This document shows positions 1-8,904 of a stretch of DNA of 64,000 nucleotides, piece after piece. Within the stretch, counting starts at the first letter, position 1. Every line of letters starts with the position of its first letter. Source of the DNA: Pararhodobacter marinus (GTDB lineage Bacteria; Pseudomonadota; Alphaproteobacteria; Rhodobacterales; Rhodobacteraceae); NCBI RefSeq assembly GCF_003122215.1, contig NZ_QEYD01000018.1, forward strand, positions 1 through 64,000, in the 5' to 3' direction. The notes beneath the pieces are model-generated. The model had not been told where the DNA came from. It saw only the letters and a list, made by a program, of their open reading frames with translations, and did no database searches. The position numbers were made by a program, and so were the translations under genes.

Positions 1-210
1 CAGGTGGGCCAGACCGGCAAGGTCGTGGCGCCGGACCTCTACGTGGCGGTGGGCATCTCGGGCGCGATCCAGCACCTTGCGGGGATGAAGGATTCGAAGG
101 TGATCGTGGCGATCAACAAGGACGAGGAAGCGCCGATCTTCCAGGTCGCCGATTACGGCCTCGTCGGCGACCTCTTCGACCTGGTCCCCGAACTCACCGA
201 GAAACTCTGA
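1..210 (+). CDS. etfA: Electron transfer flavoprotein alpha subunit, C-terminal part
   Basis: Only the last 69 codons are in the window; the reading frame is open to the left edge. The segment [20 protein letters not shown] followed by IQHLAGM is the FAD-binding signature of the C-terminal domain of ETF alpha. ETF carries electrons from acyl-CoA dehydrogenases to ETF-ubiquinone oxidoreductase. Acyl-CoA dehydrogenases that would need it lie at 3728, 19197 and 20225, and a 3-hydroxyacyl-CoA dehydrogenase gene follows at 1155. A strong intrinsic terminator at 236-260 ends the transcript. Confidence 0.95.
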   Translation, partial: QVGQTGKVVAPDLYVAVGISGAIQHLAGMKDSKVIVAINKDEEAPIFQVADYGLVGDLFDLVPELTEKL

Positions 211-235
211 AGCAACCGCTCGACAACATTCCGAA

Positions 236-260
236 CGGCCCGCCCAAGGCGGGCCGTTTT
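236..260 (+). terminator. Intrinsic terminator after etfA
   Basis: A perfect 9-bp stem (CGGCCCGCC at 236-244 and GGCGGGCCG at 248-256) with a 3-nt loop is followed directly by TTTT. It lies 25 nt after the etfA stop codon, so it fits a Rho-independent terminator. Confidence 0.85.
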
Positions 261-312
261 GCGTTCCGGGACCGACCCGCCCCGACCCGCCCCGATCCGA
301 CCGGATGCCGGC

Positions 313-981
313 TCAGACCGGGCGCCCCCTGAGCGCCGCGCAGATCATCTGCACCGCCCCCTGCCGGTCACCCAGAGCCACGCGGGGCAAGGCGCGCATC
401 TCGGGCAGCCGGGGCGGCATCAATCCCCTCGCGGCTGGCGGATCGAGCAGAACCCCGCGCGACGGCAACCGCTCCAGCAGCAGAAGCAGGCGCAGGCGCC
501 ACACCCGCTCAAGCTCGGCGCGGACCAGCGCGAAACGGTCGGGGCAGGTCGCCGACAAGGTGGCCAGCGCATGGCCGGTAAAGGCCACCGGCGCGAAATC
601 CACCTCCGGGAACAGCGCCCTGAGCGGCGCCCGCGCGGCGATGAACCGGTCGTTGCGACGCGGATGCACGCGGTAGAAAGCGTTGGTCAGGTTGCCCGGC
701 GGCGGCAAGAGCAGCACGAAGGCGCCGGCATCGCGCGCGCGCGCCGTCAGGCCCGGATCGCCCAGATGCAGATCCACCCCCTCGATCTGCGCCGCGGGCC
801 GCGAAAGGCGGTCCAGCACCCGTTCGGCCAGACGCGGCGTCAGCCGCGCCGTCCCGCCGCCGCCCGCCCCCGCGCCGATCAGGCAGAGCGCGCGATGCCG
901 CTCTGCCGCGGGCCCCATGACACCCGCCACCGGCGCCGCGCCGTAACCGGCGCCGCCGCATTCCTGCAAGAATTGTTGCAT
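313..981 (-). CDS. DUF6473-like protein, short divergent form
   Basis: The product is 222 residues. The stretch GNLTNAFYRVHPRRNDRFIA, followed by LRALFPEVDFAPVAFTGHAL and a DRFALVRAEL-W segment, resembles the DUF6473 family common in Rhodobacterales, whose function is unknown. Usual members are longer and carry a YGxSRLLFRGPRR-type N-terminal segment that is not obvious here, so this looks like a shortened or diverged paralogue. I start at the ATG at 981 because AGGGG sits 4 nt upstream; an in-frame ATG at 1026 would add 15 residues. It is convergent with etfA and divergent from the dehydrogenase at 1155. No catalytic residues can be assigned. Confidence 0.65.
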   Translation of the reverse strand: MQQFLQECGGAGYGAAPVAGVMGPAAERHRALCLIGAGAGGGGTARLTPRLAERVLDRLSRPAAQIEGVDLHLGDPGLTARARDAGAFVLLLPPPGNLTNAFYRVHPRRNDRFIAARAPLRALFPEVDFAPVAFTGHALATLSATCPDRFALVRAELERVWRLRLLLLLERLPSRGVLLDPPAARGLMPPRLPEMRALPRVALGDRQGAVQMICAALRGRPV

Positions 982-1064
982 GATACCCCTACACTTTCCG
1001 TCACCCAATGCGGATTGTCGCGGCAAATTCTTACAATCCCCTTACCCGCGCCTGGCGCGCCCCC

Positions 1065-1090
1065 TGAGTAAGGCTTGTGAGTAAGGCTTG
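1065..1090 (+). repeat. 13-bp tandem duplication
   Basis: TGAGTAAGGCTTG occurs twice in a row (1065-1077 and 1078-1090) in the leader region of hbdA. It is probably a small slippage duplication. No function is evident. Confidence 0.7.
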
Positions 1091-1154
1091 CGCCCGGCTC
1101 CTGCGCGGGCCTATGGTCGCGCCGAACCAACGCGCGACCAGAACGGGGACAGAT

Positions 1155-2030
1155 ATGAGCATTCAAAGCGTCGGCATCGTCGGAGCGGGCCAGATGGGCA
1201 ACGGCATCGCCCATGTCTTCGCCCTGTCGGGCTACGACGTGCTGCTCAATGATATCTCCGAAGATGCGCTCAACCGCGCCCTGTCGCTGATCGACAAGAA
1301 CATGGAGCGCCAGGTCCAGCGCGAGAAGATCACCGCCGAGTACAAGGCGGCCTCGCTGGCGCGGATCCGGACCACGACCAAGCTGGCCGAACTGGGCCCC
1401 AGCGACCTGATCATCGAAGCCGCGACCGAGCGCGAGATGGTCAAGCAGGCGATCTTCGAAGACCTGCTGCCGCATCTGAAGCCCGAAACGATCCTGACCT
1501 CGAACACCTCGTCCATCTCGATCACGCGGCTTGCCTCGCGCACCGACCGGCCCGAGAAATTCATGGGGTTCCACTTCATGAACCCGGTGCCGGTGATGCA
1601 GCTCGTGGAGCTCATCCGCGGCATCGCCACCGACGAGCCGACCTACAAGGCGCTGCATCAGGTGGTCGAGAAACTGGGCAAGACCGCCGCCTCGGCCGAG
1701 GATTTCCCGGCCTTCATCGTCAACCGCATCCTGATCCCGATGATCAACGAGGCGGTCTACACGCTCTATGAAGGCGTGGGCAACGTGCAGTCGATCGACA
1801 TGGCGCTGAAACTGGGCGCGAACCACCCGATGGGGCCGCTGGAACTGGCCGACTTCATCGGGCTGGATACCTGCCTTGCCATCATGAACGTGCTTTACGA
1901 CGGGCTGGCCGATACCAAGTACCGCCCCTGCCCGCTTCTGACGAAATATGTCGAGGCCGGGTGGCTGGGCCGCAAGACCCAGCGCGGTTTCTACGATTAC
2001 CGCGGCGACACGCCGGTCCCGACCCGCTGA
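1155..2030 (+). CDS. hbdA: 3-hydroxybutyryl-CoA dehydrogenase
   Basis: This 291-residue cytoplasmic enzyme oxidises (S)-3-hydroxybutyryl-CoA to acetoacetyl-CoA with NAD(P), or does the reverse. It has an N-terminal Rossmann fold with GAGQMG at 10-15. Likely catalytic residues are Ser-119 in SNTSS, His-140 in GFHFMNPVPVM and Glu-152 in VELIRG. The C-terminal 3HCDH dimerisation domain contains GPLELADFIGLDT. Length is normal for the single-domain family. The start at 1155 is preceded by GGGGAC; an upstream in-frame ATG at 1077 lies in the 13-bp tandem repeat and adds unrelated sequence. Placement after etfA is common in alphaproteobacteria and fits fatty-acid, butyrate or polyhydroxybutyrate metabolism. 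Confidence 0.93.
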   Translation: MSIQSVGIVGAGQMGNGIAHVFALSGYDVLLNDISEDALNRALSLIDKNMERQVQREKITAEYKAASLARIRTTTKLAELGPSDLIIEAATEREMVKQAIFEDLLPHLKPETILTSNTSSISITRLASRTDRPEKFMGFHFMNPVPVMQLVELIRGIATDEPTYKALHQVVEKLGKTAASAEDFPAFIVNRILIPMINEAVYTLYEGVGNVQSIDMALKLGANHPMGPLELADFIGLDTCLAIMNVLYDGLADTKYRPCPLLTKYVEAGWLGRKTQRGFYDYRGDTPVPTR

Positions 2031-2140
2031 CGGCGCGGCGCGTTTTCCGGGCATGACCGGAGGGTGCGCCTGCTGTCGTCAGGCGCCGAAGCGTCTTTCG
2101 GGCCAGGGAAACGCCGGCCTTGCATCGGCAAGCGGCAATC

Positions 2141-2206
2141 TTTGTTCCTCAAATATCCTCGGGGGGTGAATTTGGCGTCGCCAAAGAGGGGGGCAGACAG
2201 CCCCCC
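2141..2206 (+). repeat. Dispersed intergenic repeat, copy A
   Basis: The core TTTGTTCC-TCAAATATCC-TCGGGGGG is followed by two hairpins: TTTGGC/GCCAAA at 2171-2185, and GGGGGGC/GCCCCCC with loop AGACA at 2188-2206. The same core recurs at 13449 and, in reverse complement, at 3571, 18647, 50067 and 57664. No T-tract follows, so it is not a classical intrinsic terminator. This copy lies between two genes on the plus strand. Confidence 0.8.
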
Positions 2207-2313
2207 TGCCCCATCGCCGACAGCGCCACGGCGGGATTGCGACACCCGGTTGTCGCCCCTGAAGGCGACAGCGGCGGGCAAAGGGCGTCAGGTCGGGGCC
2301 GGAGGATCCGGCC

Positions 2314-3546
2314 ATGTTCGAGCGTTCCATTCCCGAGTGGCTGCGCCACCCGCCCGCCGCCGCCGCGCGCAAGCCCGGAGCGCGCGCCTTCGCGACGCTT
2401 TCGGGGCTCGAGGCGATGATCCGCGGAATCCTGCTGTCGGTCTTCCCGCTGGCCATGTATGACGCGCTGGGCGATGCCGGGCGGGTGTCGCAAGTCTATT
2501 TCGTCATCGGCCTTGTCTCGCTGGCGGTGGGGCTGCTGCTGCCCTGGATCAACCGGCGCATCCCGCGCCGCTGGCTCTATACCTCGGGCGCCGCGCTCTA
2601 CGTCGTGGGCGGAGTGGCGGGGGCCGCCGGGGGCATGTGGGTGGTGGTGGCGCTGATGACCTGCACCCTGGCCACGGTGACCTGTTTCATCTGTCTCAAC
2701 GCCTATGTGCTGGATTACGTCGCCAAGAACGATCTGGGCCGGACCGAGACGCTGCGCATGTTCTATTCCGCGCTGTCCTGGTCGGCGGGGCCGGTCACCG
2801 GGGTGGCGCTGATGAAGATCTGGGCACCGCTGCCCTTCCTCCTGGCGATCGTGTTCGGCGTGGTGCTCATCGCCGCCTTCTGGGCGCTGCGGCTGGGCAA
2901 TGGCCGGCTCATTGCCCGCGCGCGCGGCCCCGCGCCCAATCCGCTGGCCTTTCTGGGCCGGTTCTTTGCGCAGAAGCGACTGATCGCAGGCTGGCTCTTT
3001 GCGGTGATCCGGTCCTGCGGCTGGTGGGGCTATATCGTCTACCTGCCGATCTATGCGATCGAGAACGGGATGTGGGAAGGGCTGGGCGGCGCGCTCGTTT
3101 CGGTCACCAACGCGATGCTTTTCCTCTCACCGCTGATGCTGCGCTGGGTGCAGCGCAGTTCGGTCCGTGTGGCGGTGCGCACGGGCTTTCTCTGTGCCTC
3201 GGCGGGCTTTCTGCTGGCCGCGCTCTCGCCGCTGCCCTTGCTTGCGGTGGCCTGCCTGTTCGCCGCTTCGGGCTTCCTGATCCTGCTCGACATTTCGGGC
3301 GGGCTGCCCTTCCTGATGGCGGTGAAACCCTCGGAGCGGACCGAGATGGCGGCGGTCTATTCGAGCTTTCGCGACGTGTCGGGGATCCTGACGCCGGGGC
3401 TGGGCGCCGTGATCCTGATGGTCGCCCCGATCCAGGGGATCTTTGCCGCCGTGGGGCTGGGGCTGGGCGCCATGTACATGCTGGCGGGGCGGCTGCATCC
3501 GATGCTGGGCGTGGCCCCCGCGGCAAGGCTGCGGCGCCCGGCCTGA
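2314..3546 (+). CDS. Major facilitator superfamily transporter
   Basis: The product is 410 residues with about 11-12 hydrophobic segments and a central cytoplasmic stretch near 195-215, the usual 6+6 arrangement of MFS carriers. The N-terminal 25 residues are polar. FRDVSGILTPGLGAVIL in the second half is MFS-like. The start at 2314 has GGAGG 8 nt upstream. The substrate cannot be read from the sequence. The gene stands alone: repeat copy A is upstream, and copy B separates it from the convergent mcd gene. Confidence 0.8.
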   Translation: MFERSIPEWLRHPPAAAARKPGARAFATLSGLEAMIRGILLSVFPLAMYDALGDAGRVSQVYFVIGLVSLAVGLLLPWINRRIPRRWLYTSGAALYVVGGVAGAAGGMWVVVALMTCTLATVTCFICLNAYVLDYVAKNDLGRTETLRMFYSALSWSAGPVTGVALMKIWAPLPFLLAIVFGVVLIAAFWALRLGNGRLIARARGPAPNPLAFLGRFFAQKRLIAGWLFAVIRSCGWWGYIVYLPIYAIENGMWEGLGGALVSVTNAMLFLSPLMLRWVQRSSVRVAVRTGFLCASAGFLLAALSPLPLLAVACLFAASGFLILLDISGGLPFLMAVKPSERTEMAAVYSSFRDVSGILTPGLGAVILMVAPIQGIFAAVGLGLGAMYMLAGRLHPMLGVAPAARLRRPA

Positions 3547-3570
3547 CTGCCGGCGCGAGACCGACGAAGC

Positions 3571-3615
3571 CGGGGGCGCTGCCCCCGGACCCCCGGGATA
3601 TTTGCGGAACAAAGA
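3571..3615 (-). repeat. Dispersed intergenic repeat, copy B
   Basis: A CGGGGGC/GCCCCCG hairpin at 3571-3587 is followed by the core CCCCCGGGATATTTGCGGAA plus CAAAGA, the reverse complement of copies A and C. It sits between the convergent MFS and mcd genes. Confidence 0.8.
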
Positions 3616-3727
3616 TGCGCGGCGGCTTTGTCGCCGGCCTGCCCCGCGTGCCACGAGCCCGAGCCGAACGCGGCCCGCAGGCACGCCCGCGCCCCGGACC
3701 CCGTACCTCTTGCCCCGTGCCCCGTCT

Positions 3728-5416
3728 TCAGCCCAGCAAGCGCCGGGCGATCACCTGCGCCTGGATCTCGCCGGCGCCTTCGAAGATGTTGAGGATGCGC
3801 GCGTCGCACAGGATGCGGCTGATCTGGTATTCCAGCGCGAAACCGTTGCCGCCATGGATCTGCAGCGCGTTATCCGCCGCCGCCCAGGCGACGCGGGCGC
3901 CCAGCAGCTTGGCCATCCCCGCCTCGAGATCGCAGCGCTTGTCGTGGTCTTTCTGCCAGGCCGAGAAATAGGTGAGCTGGCGCGCGATCATGATCTCGAC
4001 CGCCATCATCGCCAGCTTGTCGGCCACGCGCGGGAAGGCGATCAGCGGCTTGCCGAACTGCTTGCGGTCCTCGGCATATTGCATCCCCACTTCCAGCGCG
4101 TTCTGCGCCACGCCGATGGCGCGGGCCGCGGTCTGGATGCGGGCGGATTCAAAGGTCTGCATGAGCTGTTTGAAGCCCTTGCCCTCTTCACCGCCCAGAA
4201 GGTTCTCGGCCTTCACCTTGAAGCCGTCGAAGCCCAGCTCGTATTCCTTCATGCCGCGATAGCCCAGCACGTCGATCTCGCCGCCGCTCATGCCGGGCGT
4301 CGGGAAGGGATCGGTGTCGTCGCCGGGCGTCTTTTCGGCAAGAAACATCGACAGGCCGCGATAATCGCTGGTATCCGGATCGGTGCGCGCGAGCAGCGTC
4401 ATCACATGGGTGCGCGCGGCATGGGTGATCCAGGTCTTGTTGCCGGTGACCTCGTAATCGCCGTCCGCGTTCTTCACCGCGCGGGTGCGCAAGGATCCCA
4501 GGTCCGAGCCGGTATTGGGTTCGGTGAACACCGCCGTCGGCAGGATCTCGGCCGAGGCCAGACGCGGCAGCCAGCTTTGTTTCTGCGCCTCGGTGCCGCC
4601 CGCAAGGATCAGCTCGGCGGCGATTTCCGAGCGCGTGCCCAGCGAGCCCACGCCGATATAGCCGCGCGACAGTTCCTCGGACACCACGACCATCGACGCC
4701 TTGGACAGGCCGAAGCCGCCGAACTCTTCAGGGATGGTCAGGCCGAAGACACCCATCTCGGCCAGTTCGTGGATGATCTCCATCGGGATGAAATCATCCT
4801 TCAGGTGCCAGTCATGCGCGAAGGGCGCGACCTTGTCGTCCGAGAAGCGGCGGAACTGGTCGCGGATCATTTCCAGCTCTTCGTCGAGCCCGGTCGCGCC
4901 GAAGGTCGAACGCCCGTGATTCTCGCGCATGAGCGCGACAAGACGGGCGCGCGCGGCGGGGGAATTGCCCTGGACCGCCAGCGTTTCGATCGCCGGATCG
5001 GCCATGAAGGCGGCGATCTCGGACAGGGGCAGGCCCATATCGGTCAGCTTCAGGATCTCGCCCTGGTTCATCGGGATGCCGCCCTGAACCTGCCACAGGT
5101 ACTCGCCCACGCCGATCTGCAGGATCAGCGCCTCGATCTCGCCGAAGCCGCCGGTATCGGTCAGCCGCCCGGCCCAGGCCTGCATCTGGCGCACCGATTC
5201 CACATAGGTGGCAAGCCATGCCAGCCCGTGGACCGCGCGTTGCTCGCGCTCCAGCAGGGCGGCCCCGACCTTGCCCTCTGCGCCGACGCGGGCGCGGACG
5301 CTTTCGGTGGCACGCCCCAACAGCGCCTCGAGCGGCGGCAGCGCGGCGGCGACGAGGCTCTGAAGATCGGCCAGAAGGGCTGCGGGGGCGGGCATATCCT
5401 GTCCGTCATGGGGCAT
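3728..5416 (-). CDS. mcd: Acyl-CoA dehydrogenase, probable (2S)-methylsuccinyl-CoA dehydrogenase
   Basis: At 562 residues this is much longer than ordinary acyl-CoA dehydrogenases (about 380). An extra N-terminal segment of about 150 residues precedes the dehydrogenase fold. That extension is the hallmark of methylsuccinyl-CoA dehydrogenase, the FAD enzyme of the ethylmalonyl-CoA pathway for acetate assimilation that oxidises methylsuccinyl-CoA to mesaconyl-CoA. Visible motifs are FTEPNTGSDLGSLRT (flavin contact), GNKTWITHAA, YAEDRKQFGKPLIAFP and C-terminal IFEGAGEIQ, where Glu-546 matches the usual catalytic base. The start at 5416 has AGGAG 6 nt upstream. Electrons would go to ETF (etfA at 1). 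It is monocistronic and faces the TauE/SafE gene. A different long acyl-CoA dehydrogenase is possible but less likely. Confidence 0.85.
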   Translation of the reverse strand: MPHDGQDMPAPAALLADLQSLVAAALPPLEALLGRATESVRARVGAEGKVGAALLEREQRAVHGLAWLATYVESVRQMQAWAGRLTDTGGFGEIEALILQIGVGEYLWQVQGGIPMNQGEILKLTDMGLPLSEIAAFMADPAIETLAVQGNSPAARARLVALMRENHGRSTFGATGLDEELEMIRDQFRRFSDDKVAPFAHDWHLKDDFIPMEIIHELAEMGVFGLTIPEEFGGFGLSKASMVVVSEELSRGYIGVGSLGTRSEIAAELILAGGTEAQKQSWLPRLASAEILPTAVFTEPNTGSDLGSLRTRAVKNADGDYEVTGNKTWITHAARTHVMTLLARTDPDTSDYRGLSMFLAEKTPGDDTDPFPTPGMSGGEIDVLGYRGMKEYELGFDGFKVKAENLLGGEEGKGFKQLMQTFESARIQTAARAIGVAQNALEVGMQYAEDRKQFGKPLIAFPRVADKLAMMAVEIMIARQLTYFSAWQKDHDKRCDLEAGMAKLLGARVAWAAADNALQIHGGNGFALEYQISRILCDARILNIFEGAGEIQAQVIARRLLG

Positions 5417-5580
5417 GGAGGACTCCTGTATTTGCTGGTGCAGCACTAACGCCTTCGCAATCGCAGCGCAACATTAATTCACTGATGGGTCAATTCAAGC
5501 ATGAAAATGTCGCAACGGAATTCCCCGTGCGGGCGCCCGCCGTGCGGGTTACAAGCGCCCGGCAAGATCGAGGACATTCC

Positions 5581-6351
5581 ATGGACATGATGATCGCAGG
5601 TCTGCCGCTCTGGGCCTTTCTGCTGGCCTGCGCGGTGACGTTGGGGGCGGGTTTCGTCAAGGGCGCGATCGGCTTTGCCATGCCGCTGATCATGATCGCG
5701 GTGCTGCCCTCGTTCATGCCGGCGCAGACCGCGCTGGCGGCGCTTCTTCTGCCGGTGTTGGTGACGAACGCGCATCAATCGGTGCGCCATGGCTTCGCGC
5801 CCGCGCTGGCCTCGGGGCGCAAGTTCTGGCGCATCATCACGGCCACCATTGTCGGCATCCTGATCACCGCGCCCTTCGTGGTGGTGCTGCCGCAACAGGT
5901 GATGTTCCTGCTGCTGGGCATTGCCGTCCTGTTCTTCGCGGGGCTGCAACTGAGCGGCTGGACGCCCGACATTCCCCCCGGAATGCGCGCGCCTGTCGAG
6001 TTCGGCGCGGGGCTGATCGGCGGGCTTTACGGCGGCATTTCGGGGATCTGGGGGCCGCCGTCGATCGTCTACCTGATGGCGGCCAAGGTCGAGAAGACCG
6101 AGATGGTGCGCGTGATGAGCGTGATCTTCACCATGGGCGCGGTGGTGCTGACCCTGTCGCATCTGCGCACCGGCGTGCTGAACGCGCAGACGGCGGTGCT
6201 GTCGGCCTTGATGCTCATTCCCGCAGGGATCGGCATGGGGCTGGGATACCGCGCGCATGACGCGATGGACCCCGTGCGTTTCAAGCGCTGGACGCTGATC
6301 CTGCTGTCGCTGTCGGCGGTGAACCTGCTGCGCCGGGGCCTGATGGGCTAG
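5581..6351 (+). CDS. TauE/SafE (TSUP) family membrane transporter
   Basis: The product is 256 residues with about eight hydrophobic segments in two similar halves. The half-motifs GAGFVKGAIGFAMPLI (about 22-37) and GGLYGGISGIWGPPSIVY in the second half are the paired glycine-rich signatures of the TSUP (DUF81) family. Members move sulfite, sulfoacetate and other organic anions across the inner membrane; the substrate here is unknown. GAGG precedes the start by 7 nt. Its stop codon overlaps the stop of the minus-strand gene at 6348 by 4 nt (CTAG), so the two genes converge with no intergenic space. Confidence 0.85.
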   Translation: MDMMIAGLPLWAFLLACAVTLGAGFVKGAIGFAMPLIMIAVLPSFMPAQTALAALLLPVLVTNAHQSVRHGFAPALASGRKFWRIITATIVGILITAPFVVVLPQQVMFLLLGIAVLFFAGLQLSGWTPDIPPGMRAPVEFGAGLIGGLYGGISGIWGPPSIVYLMAAKVEKTEMVRVMSVIFTMGAVVLTLSHLRTGVLNAQTAVLSALMLIPAGIGMGLGYRAHDAMDPVRFKRWTLILLSLSAVNLLRRGLMG

Positions 6352-6902
6352 GACAGAAGCGAGGGCGCGGCGCAGAGATGCGCGGCGCCGGGCAGATCCG
6401 CGGGCGGGACCACCGTGAACATCGTGGTGAACAGGACTTCGCCGTCCACCTCCACGCTGAAGGTCCAGTCGCCGGTCTGCAATTCCTCGGGGATGTCGAA
6501 CTGAAAGAAGACCGTGTCGGTCAGGCCCGGCGCGATGCTGCCCGACCAGTGCTGTTCGGTGATGCCGGTGGGCAGCATTGGGGGATGGGTGACGGTGTAG
6601 CGCGTCTCGGCGACGGCATCGTCGGCAAGCCGGAAACGAACGCCGAACCCCATGCCCAGTACAGCGGGCGCGACGGTGCCACGCGCCACCATCTCGACCG
6701 GCTCGTCGGGGACATGCACCCAACCCGACATCGTGTCGGGCGCGGGCCGGCGACCGCCTTCGGGCGGGGCGCAGAACAGACCCAGTTCCAGTTCGGAGAC
6801 GCGCGGCGAGACCGCGCCCAGCGGCTGCGCGGCCGAGGCTCCGGACAGGCAAAGCCCCGCCACAAGGACGGGGCCTGCCAGGATATGTGCCAGACGGGTC
6901 AT
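6348..6902 (-). CDS. Secreted protein, DUF3859-like
   Basis: The product is 184 residues. Residues 1-24 form a Sec signal peptide (hydrophobic AGPVLVAGLCLSG, cleavage near ASA-AQ). The mature part resembles the DUF3859 family, with HPPMLPTGITEQHWSGSI and a WTFSVEVDGEVLFTTMFTVV beta-strand segment. It is probably periplasmic and all-beta. The two cysteines of the mature part (CAP near the start, LCAAP near the end) could pair. It lies 4 nt after pckA on the same strand, so read-through from pckA is possible. The function is unknown; the family assignment is from memory and moderate. Confidence 0.6.
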   Translation of the reverse strand: MTRLAHILAGPVLVAGLCLSGASAAQPLGAVSPRVSELELGLFCAPPEGGRRPAPDTMSGWVHVPDEPVEMVARGTVAPAVLGMGFGVRFRLADDAVAETRYTVTHPPMLPTGITEQHWSGSIAPGLTDTVFFQFDIPEELQTGDWTFSVEVDGEVLFTTMFTVVPPADLPGAAHLCAAPSLLS

Positions 6903-6906
6903 CCGC

Positions 6907-8505
6907 TCAGCCGATCGCGGCGGCTTTCACGTCGTCGTCGATATAGGGGACGTATTGCGCGAAGTTCTCGGAGAACATGTTCACCAGCTTCGCCGCCTGC
7001 GCGTCATAGGCGGCCGGATCGGCCCAGGTCGACCGCGGATCCAGCAGCTTCGGATCGACGCCGGCACAGGCGACCGGCACTTCGAAACCGAAATTCGGAT
7101 CCTTGCGGAACTCGGTCTTCGACAGCGAGCCGTTCAGCGCATCGGTCAGCAGTGCGCGGGTGGCCTTGATCGGCATCCGCTTGCCGGTGCCGAAGGCGCC
7201 GCCGGTCCAGCCGGTATTGACCAGCCAGCATTCGGCGCCCGACGCGGCGATCTTTTCCTGCAGCAGCTTGCCGTAGACTTCGGGGCGGCGCGGCATGAAG
7301 GGCGCGCCGAAGCAGGTCGAGAAGGTCGGCAGCGGCTCGGTCACGCCACGCTCGGTGCCCGGCGTCTTCGAGGTGAAGCCCGACAGGAAGTGATACATCG
7401 CCTGCGCGGGCGTCAGCCGGGCAATCGGCGGCAGGACGCCATAGGCGTCGCAGGTCAGCAGGATGACATGCTTGGGCGTGCCGCCCAGGCCGGTTTCCGA
7501 CGCGTTCGAGATGAAGTCGAGCGGATAGGCGCAGCGCATGTTCTCGGTCAGCGAGCTGTCCTCGAAATCCAGCTCCAGCGTCTCGGGGTCGAAAACCATG
7601 TTCTCGACCACGGTGCCGAATTTCGACGTGGTCGCGTAGATTTCCGGCTCGGCCTCGGCCGACAGGTTGATGGTCTTCGCGTAGCAGCCGCCTTCGAAGT
7701 TGAAGATGCCGTTATCCGACCAGCCGTGTTCGTCGTCGCCGATCAGCGTGCGCGAGGGATCGGCCGACAGCGTCGTCTTGCCGGTGCCCGACAGGCCGAA
7801 GAACACCGCCGCATCATCGGGATTGCCGATCGCGTGGTTGGCCGAGCAATGCATCGCCATCACGCCCTTGCCGGGCAGGATGTAGTTGAGCAGCGTGAAC
7901 ACGCCCTTCTTGTTCTCGCCGGCATATTCGGTGTTGCCGATCAGGATCATCTTGCGGTCGAAGTTCAGCGCGATGACGGTTTCGGTGCGGCAGCCGTGAC
8001 GCGCGGGATCGGCCTTGAACGAGGGGCAGTTGATAATTGTCCATTCGGCGGTGAAGCTGTCCAGCTCTTCGCGGGCCGGGCGGCGCAGCATGTGGCGGAT
8101 GAACAGGTTGTGCCAGGCGAGTTCCGAGACCACGCGGACATCGAGCCGGTGCTCGGGGTCGGCGCCGCCGAACAGGTCCTGAACGAAGTAATCCTTGCCC
8201 TGCATATGGGCGAGCATGTCGTCATACAGGCGGTCGAACGCGTCGGGCGCCATCGGCTGGTTGTTGTCCCACCAGATCGTGTCTTCCACCGACGGGGTGC
8301 GGACAACGAATTTGTCCTTGGGCGAGCGGCCGGTGAACTGGCCGGTGGACACGAGGAACGCGCCGCCCTTGCCCAATGTCCCCTCGCCGCGCTTGATCGC
8401 GACATCCACGAGCGCCGGTTCGATCAGGTTATAGGCCACGGAGCCCAGCCCGGTGATACCCTGATCCTCGAGCTTGAAATTCGGGTTAACGTGTCCTGTG
8501 GTCAT
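6907..8505 (-). CDS. pckA: Phosphoenolpyruvate carboxykinase (ATP)
   Basis: This 532-residue cytoplasmic enzyme converts oxaloacetate and ATP to PEP, CO2 and ADP, the gluconeogenic entry step. The P-loop GLSGTGKTT has its Lys at about 243 and is followed by LIGDDEHGW, the kinase-2 metal site. The PEP-carboxykinase-specific NWFIR-like region is [14 protein letters not shown] near the N-terminus. Length equals the family norm. The start at 8505 has GGAG 8 nt upstream; longer in-frame extensions are arginine- and glycine-rich and not conserved-looking. It is divergent from chvI, a classic alphaproteobacterial arrangement in which the ChvGI system may govern pckA. Confidence 0.97.
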   Translation of the reverse strand: MTTGHVNPNFKLEDQGITGLGSVAYNLIEPALVDVAIKRGEGTLGKGGAFLVSTGQFTGRSPKDKFVVRTPSVEDTIWWDNNQPMAPDAFDRLYDDMLAHMQGKDYFVQDLFGGADPEHRLDVRVVSELAWHNLFIRHMLRRPAREELDSFTAEWTIINCPSFKADPARHGCRTETVIALNFDRKMILIGNTEYAGENKKGVFTLLNYILPGKGVMAMHCSANHAIGNPDDAAVFFGLSGTGKTTLSADPSRTLIGDDEHGWSDNGIFNFEGGCYAKTINLSAEAEPEIYATTSKFGTVVENMVFDPETLELDFEDSSLTENMRCAYPLDFISNASETGLGGTPKHVILLTCDAYGVLPPIARLTPAQAMYHFLSGFTSKTPGTERGVTEPLPTFSTCFGAPFMPRRPEVYGKLLQEKIAASGAECWLVNTGWTGGAFGTGKRMPIKATRALLTDALNGSLSKTEFRKDPNFGFEVPVACAGVDPKLLDPRSTWADPAAYDAQAAKLVNMFSENFAQYVPYIDDDVKAAAIG

Positions 8506-8904
8506 GTCGCTCGCTCCTTCGCCGAGGCGCCCGGGCCTCGAATGGGAAAATATCCGGGCCAGCCCCCTGCCTTCGGGTGGTCCGTCGACCGGTCTCCTCA
8601 ACCGACACTTGGCCTATATCATGGCGATTTCGGGAAGGAACAGGACACATTTACCCCTTTAGCGCCAACATGGCGCTGTTATCGCAAACTGTCGCAGAAG
8701 CGTCGGTTTGCGCGCCATTTGGTGTCCGCAAGACGGAAGCGGCAAGCGCAGCTTTTTACCGCGCGTCAGTCAAAACTTCACACCGACCGCGGTATTTTGG
8801 ACTCACTCGCCCTTGCTTTGTTCACTGAACAGTTGATTCTCCACCGCGAAAACCGCAAAATGTGTGTAAAATAAGACCAATGAGCAGCTCACAAGGACAG
8901 GCAC
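8506..8904. promoter_or_regulatory. Divergent control region between pckA and chvI (399 nt)
   Basis: No gene is visible. The chvI-proximal 100 nt are distinctly AT-richer than the surroundings. They contain a perfect palindrome, TGTTCACTGAACA at 8819-8831, about 75 nt before the chvI start. The stretch around 8850-8875 contains GTGTGTAAAAT, which could serve as a -10 region. The exact promoters of either gene cannot be assigned by eye. Confidence 0.5.
8819..8831. promoter_or_regulatory. Palindrome upstream of chvI
   Basis: TGTTCA-C-TGAACA is a perfect palindrome 74 nt before the chvI start in the AT-rich part of the region. It could be an operator for chvI or pckA; the binding protein is unknown. 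Confidence 0.4.

Noticed and set aside
2188-2206. Intrinsic terminator made by the GGGGGGC/GCCCCCC hairpin of repeat copy A (and its sister copies)
   Set aside because: No T-run follows, and copies occur in both orientations relative to the nearest gene end. It is better described as a dispersed repeat.
3443-5449. 668-codon open frame on the plus strand opposite mcd, and similar long arginine/glycine-rich frames elsewhere
   Set aside because: They mirror real genes on the other strand or in another frame, a common effect of high GC. They lack domains, signal peptides and ribosome-binding sites.
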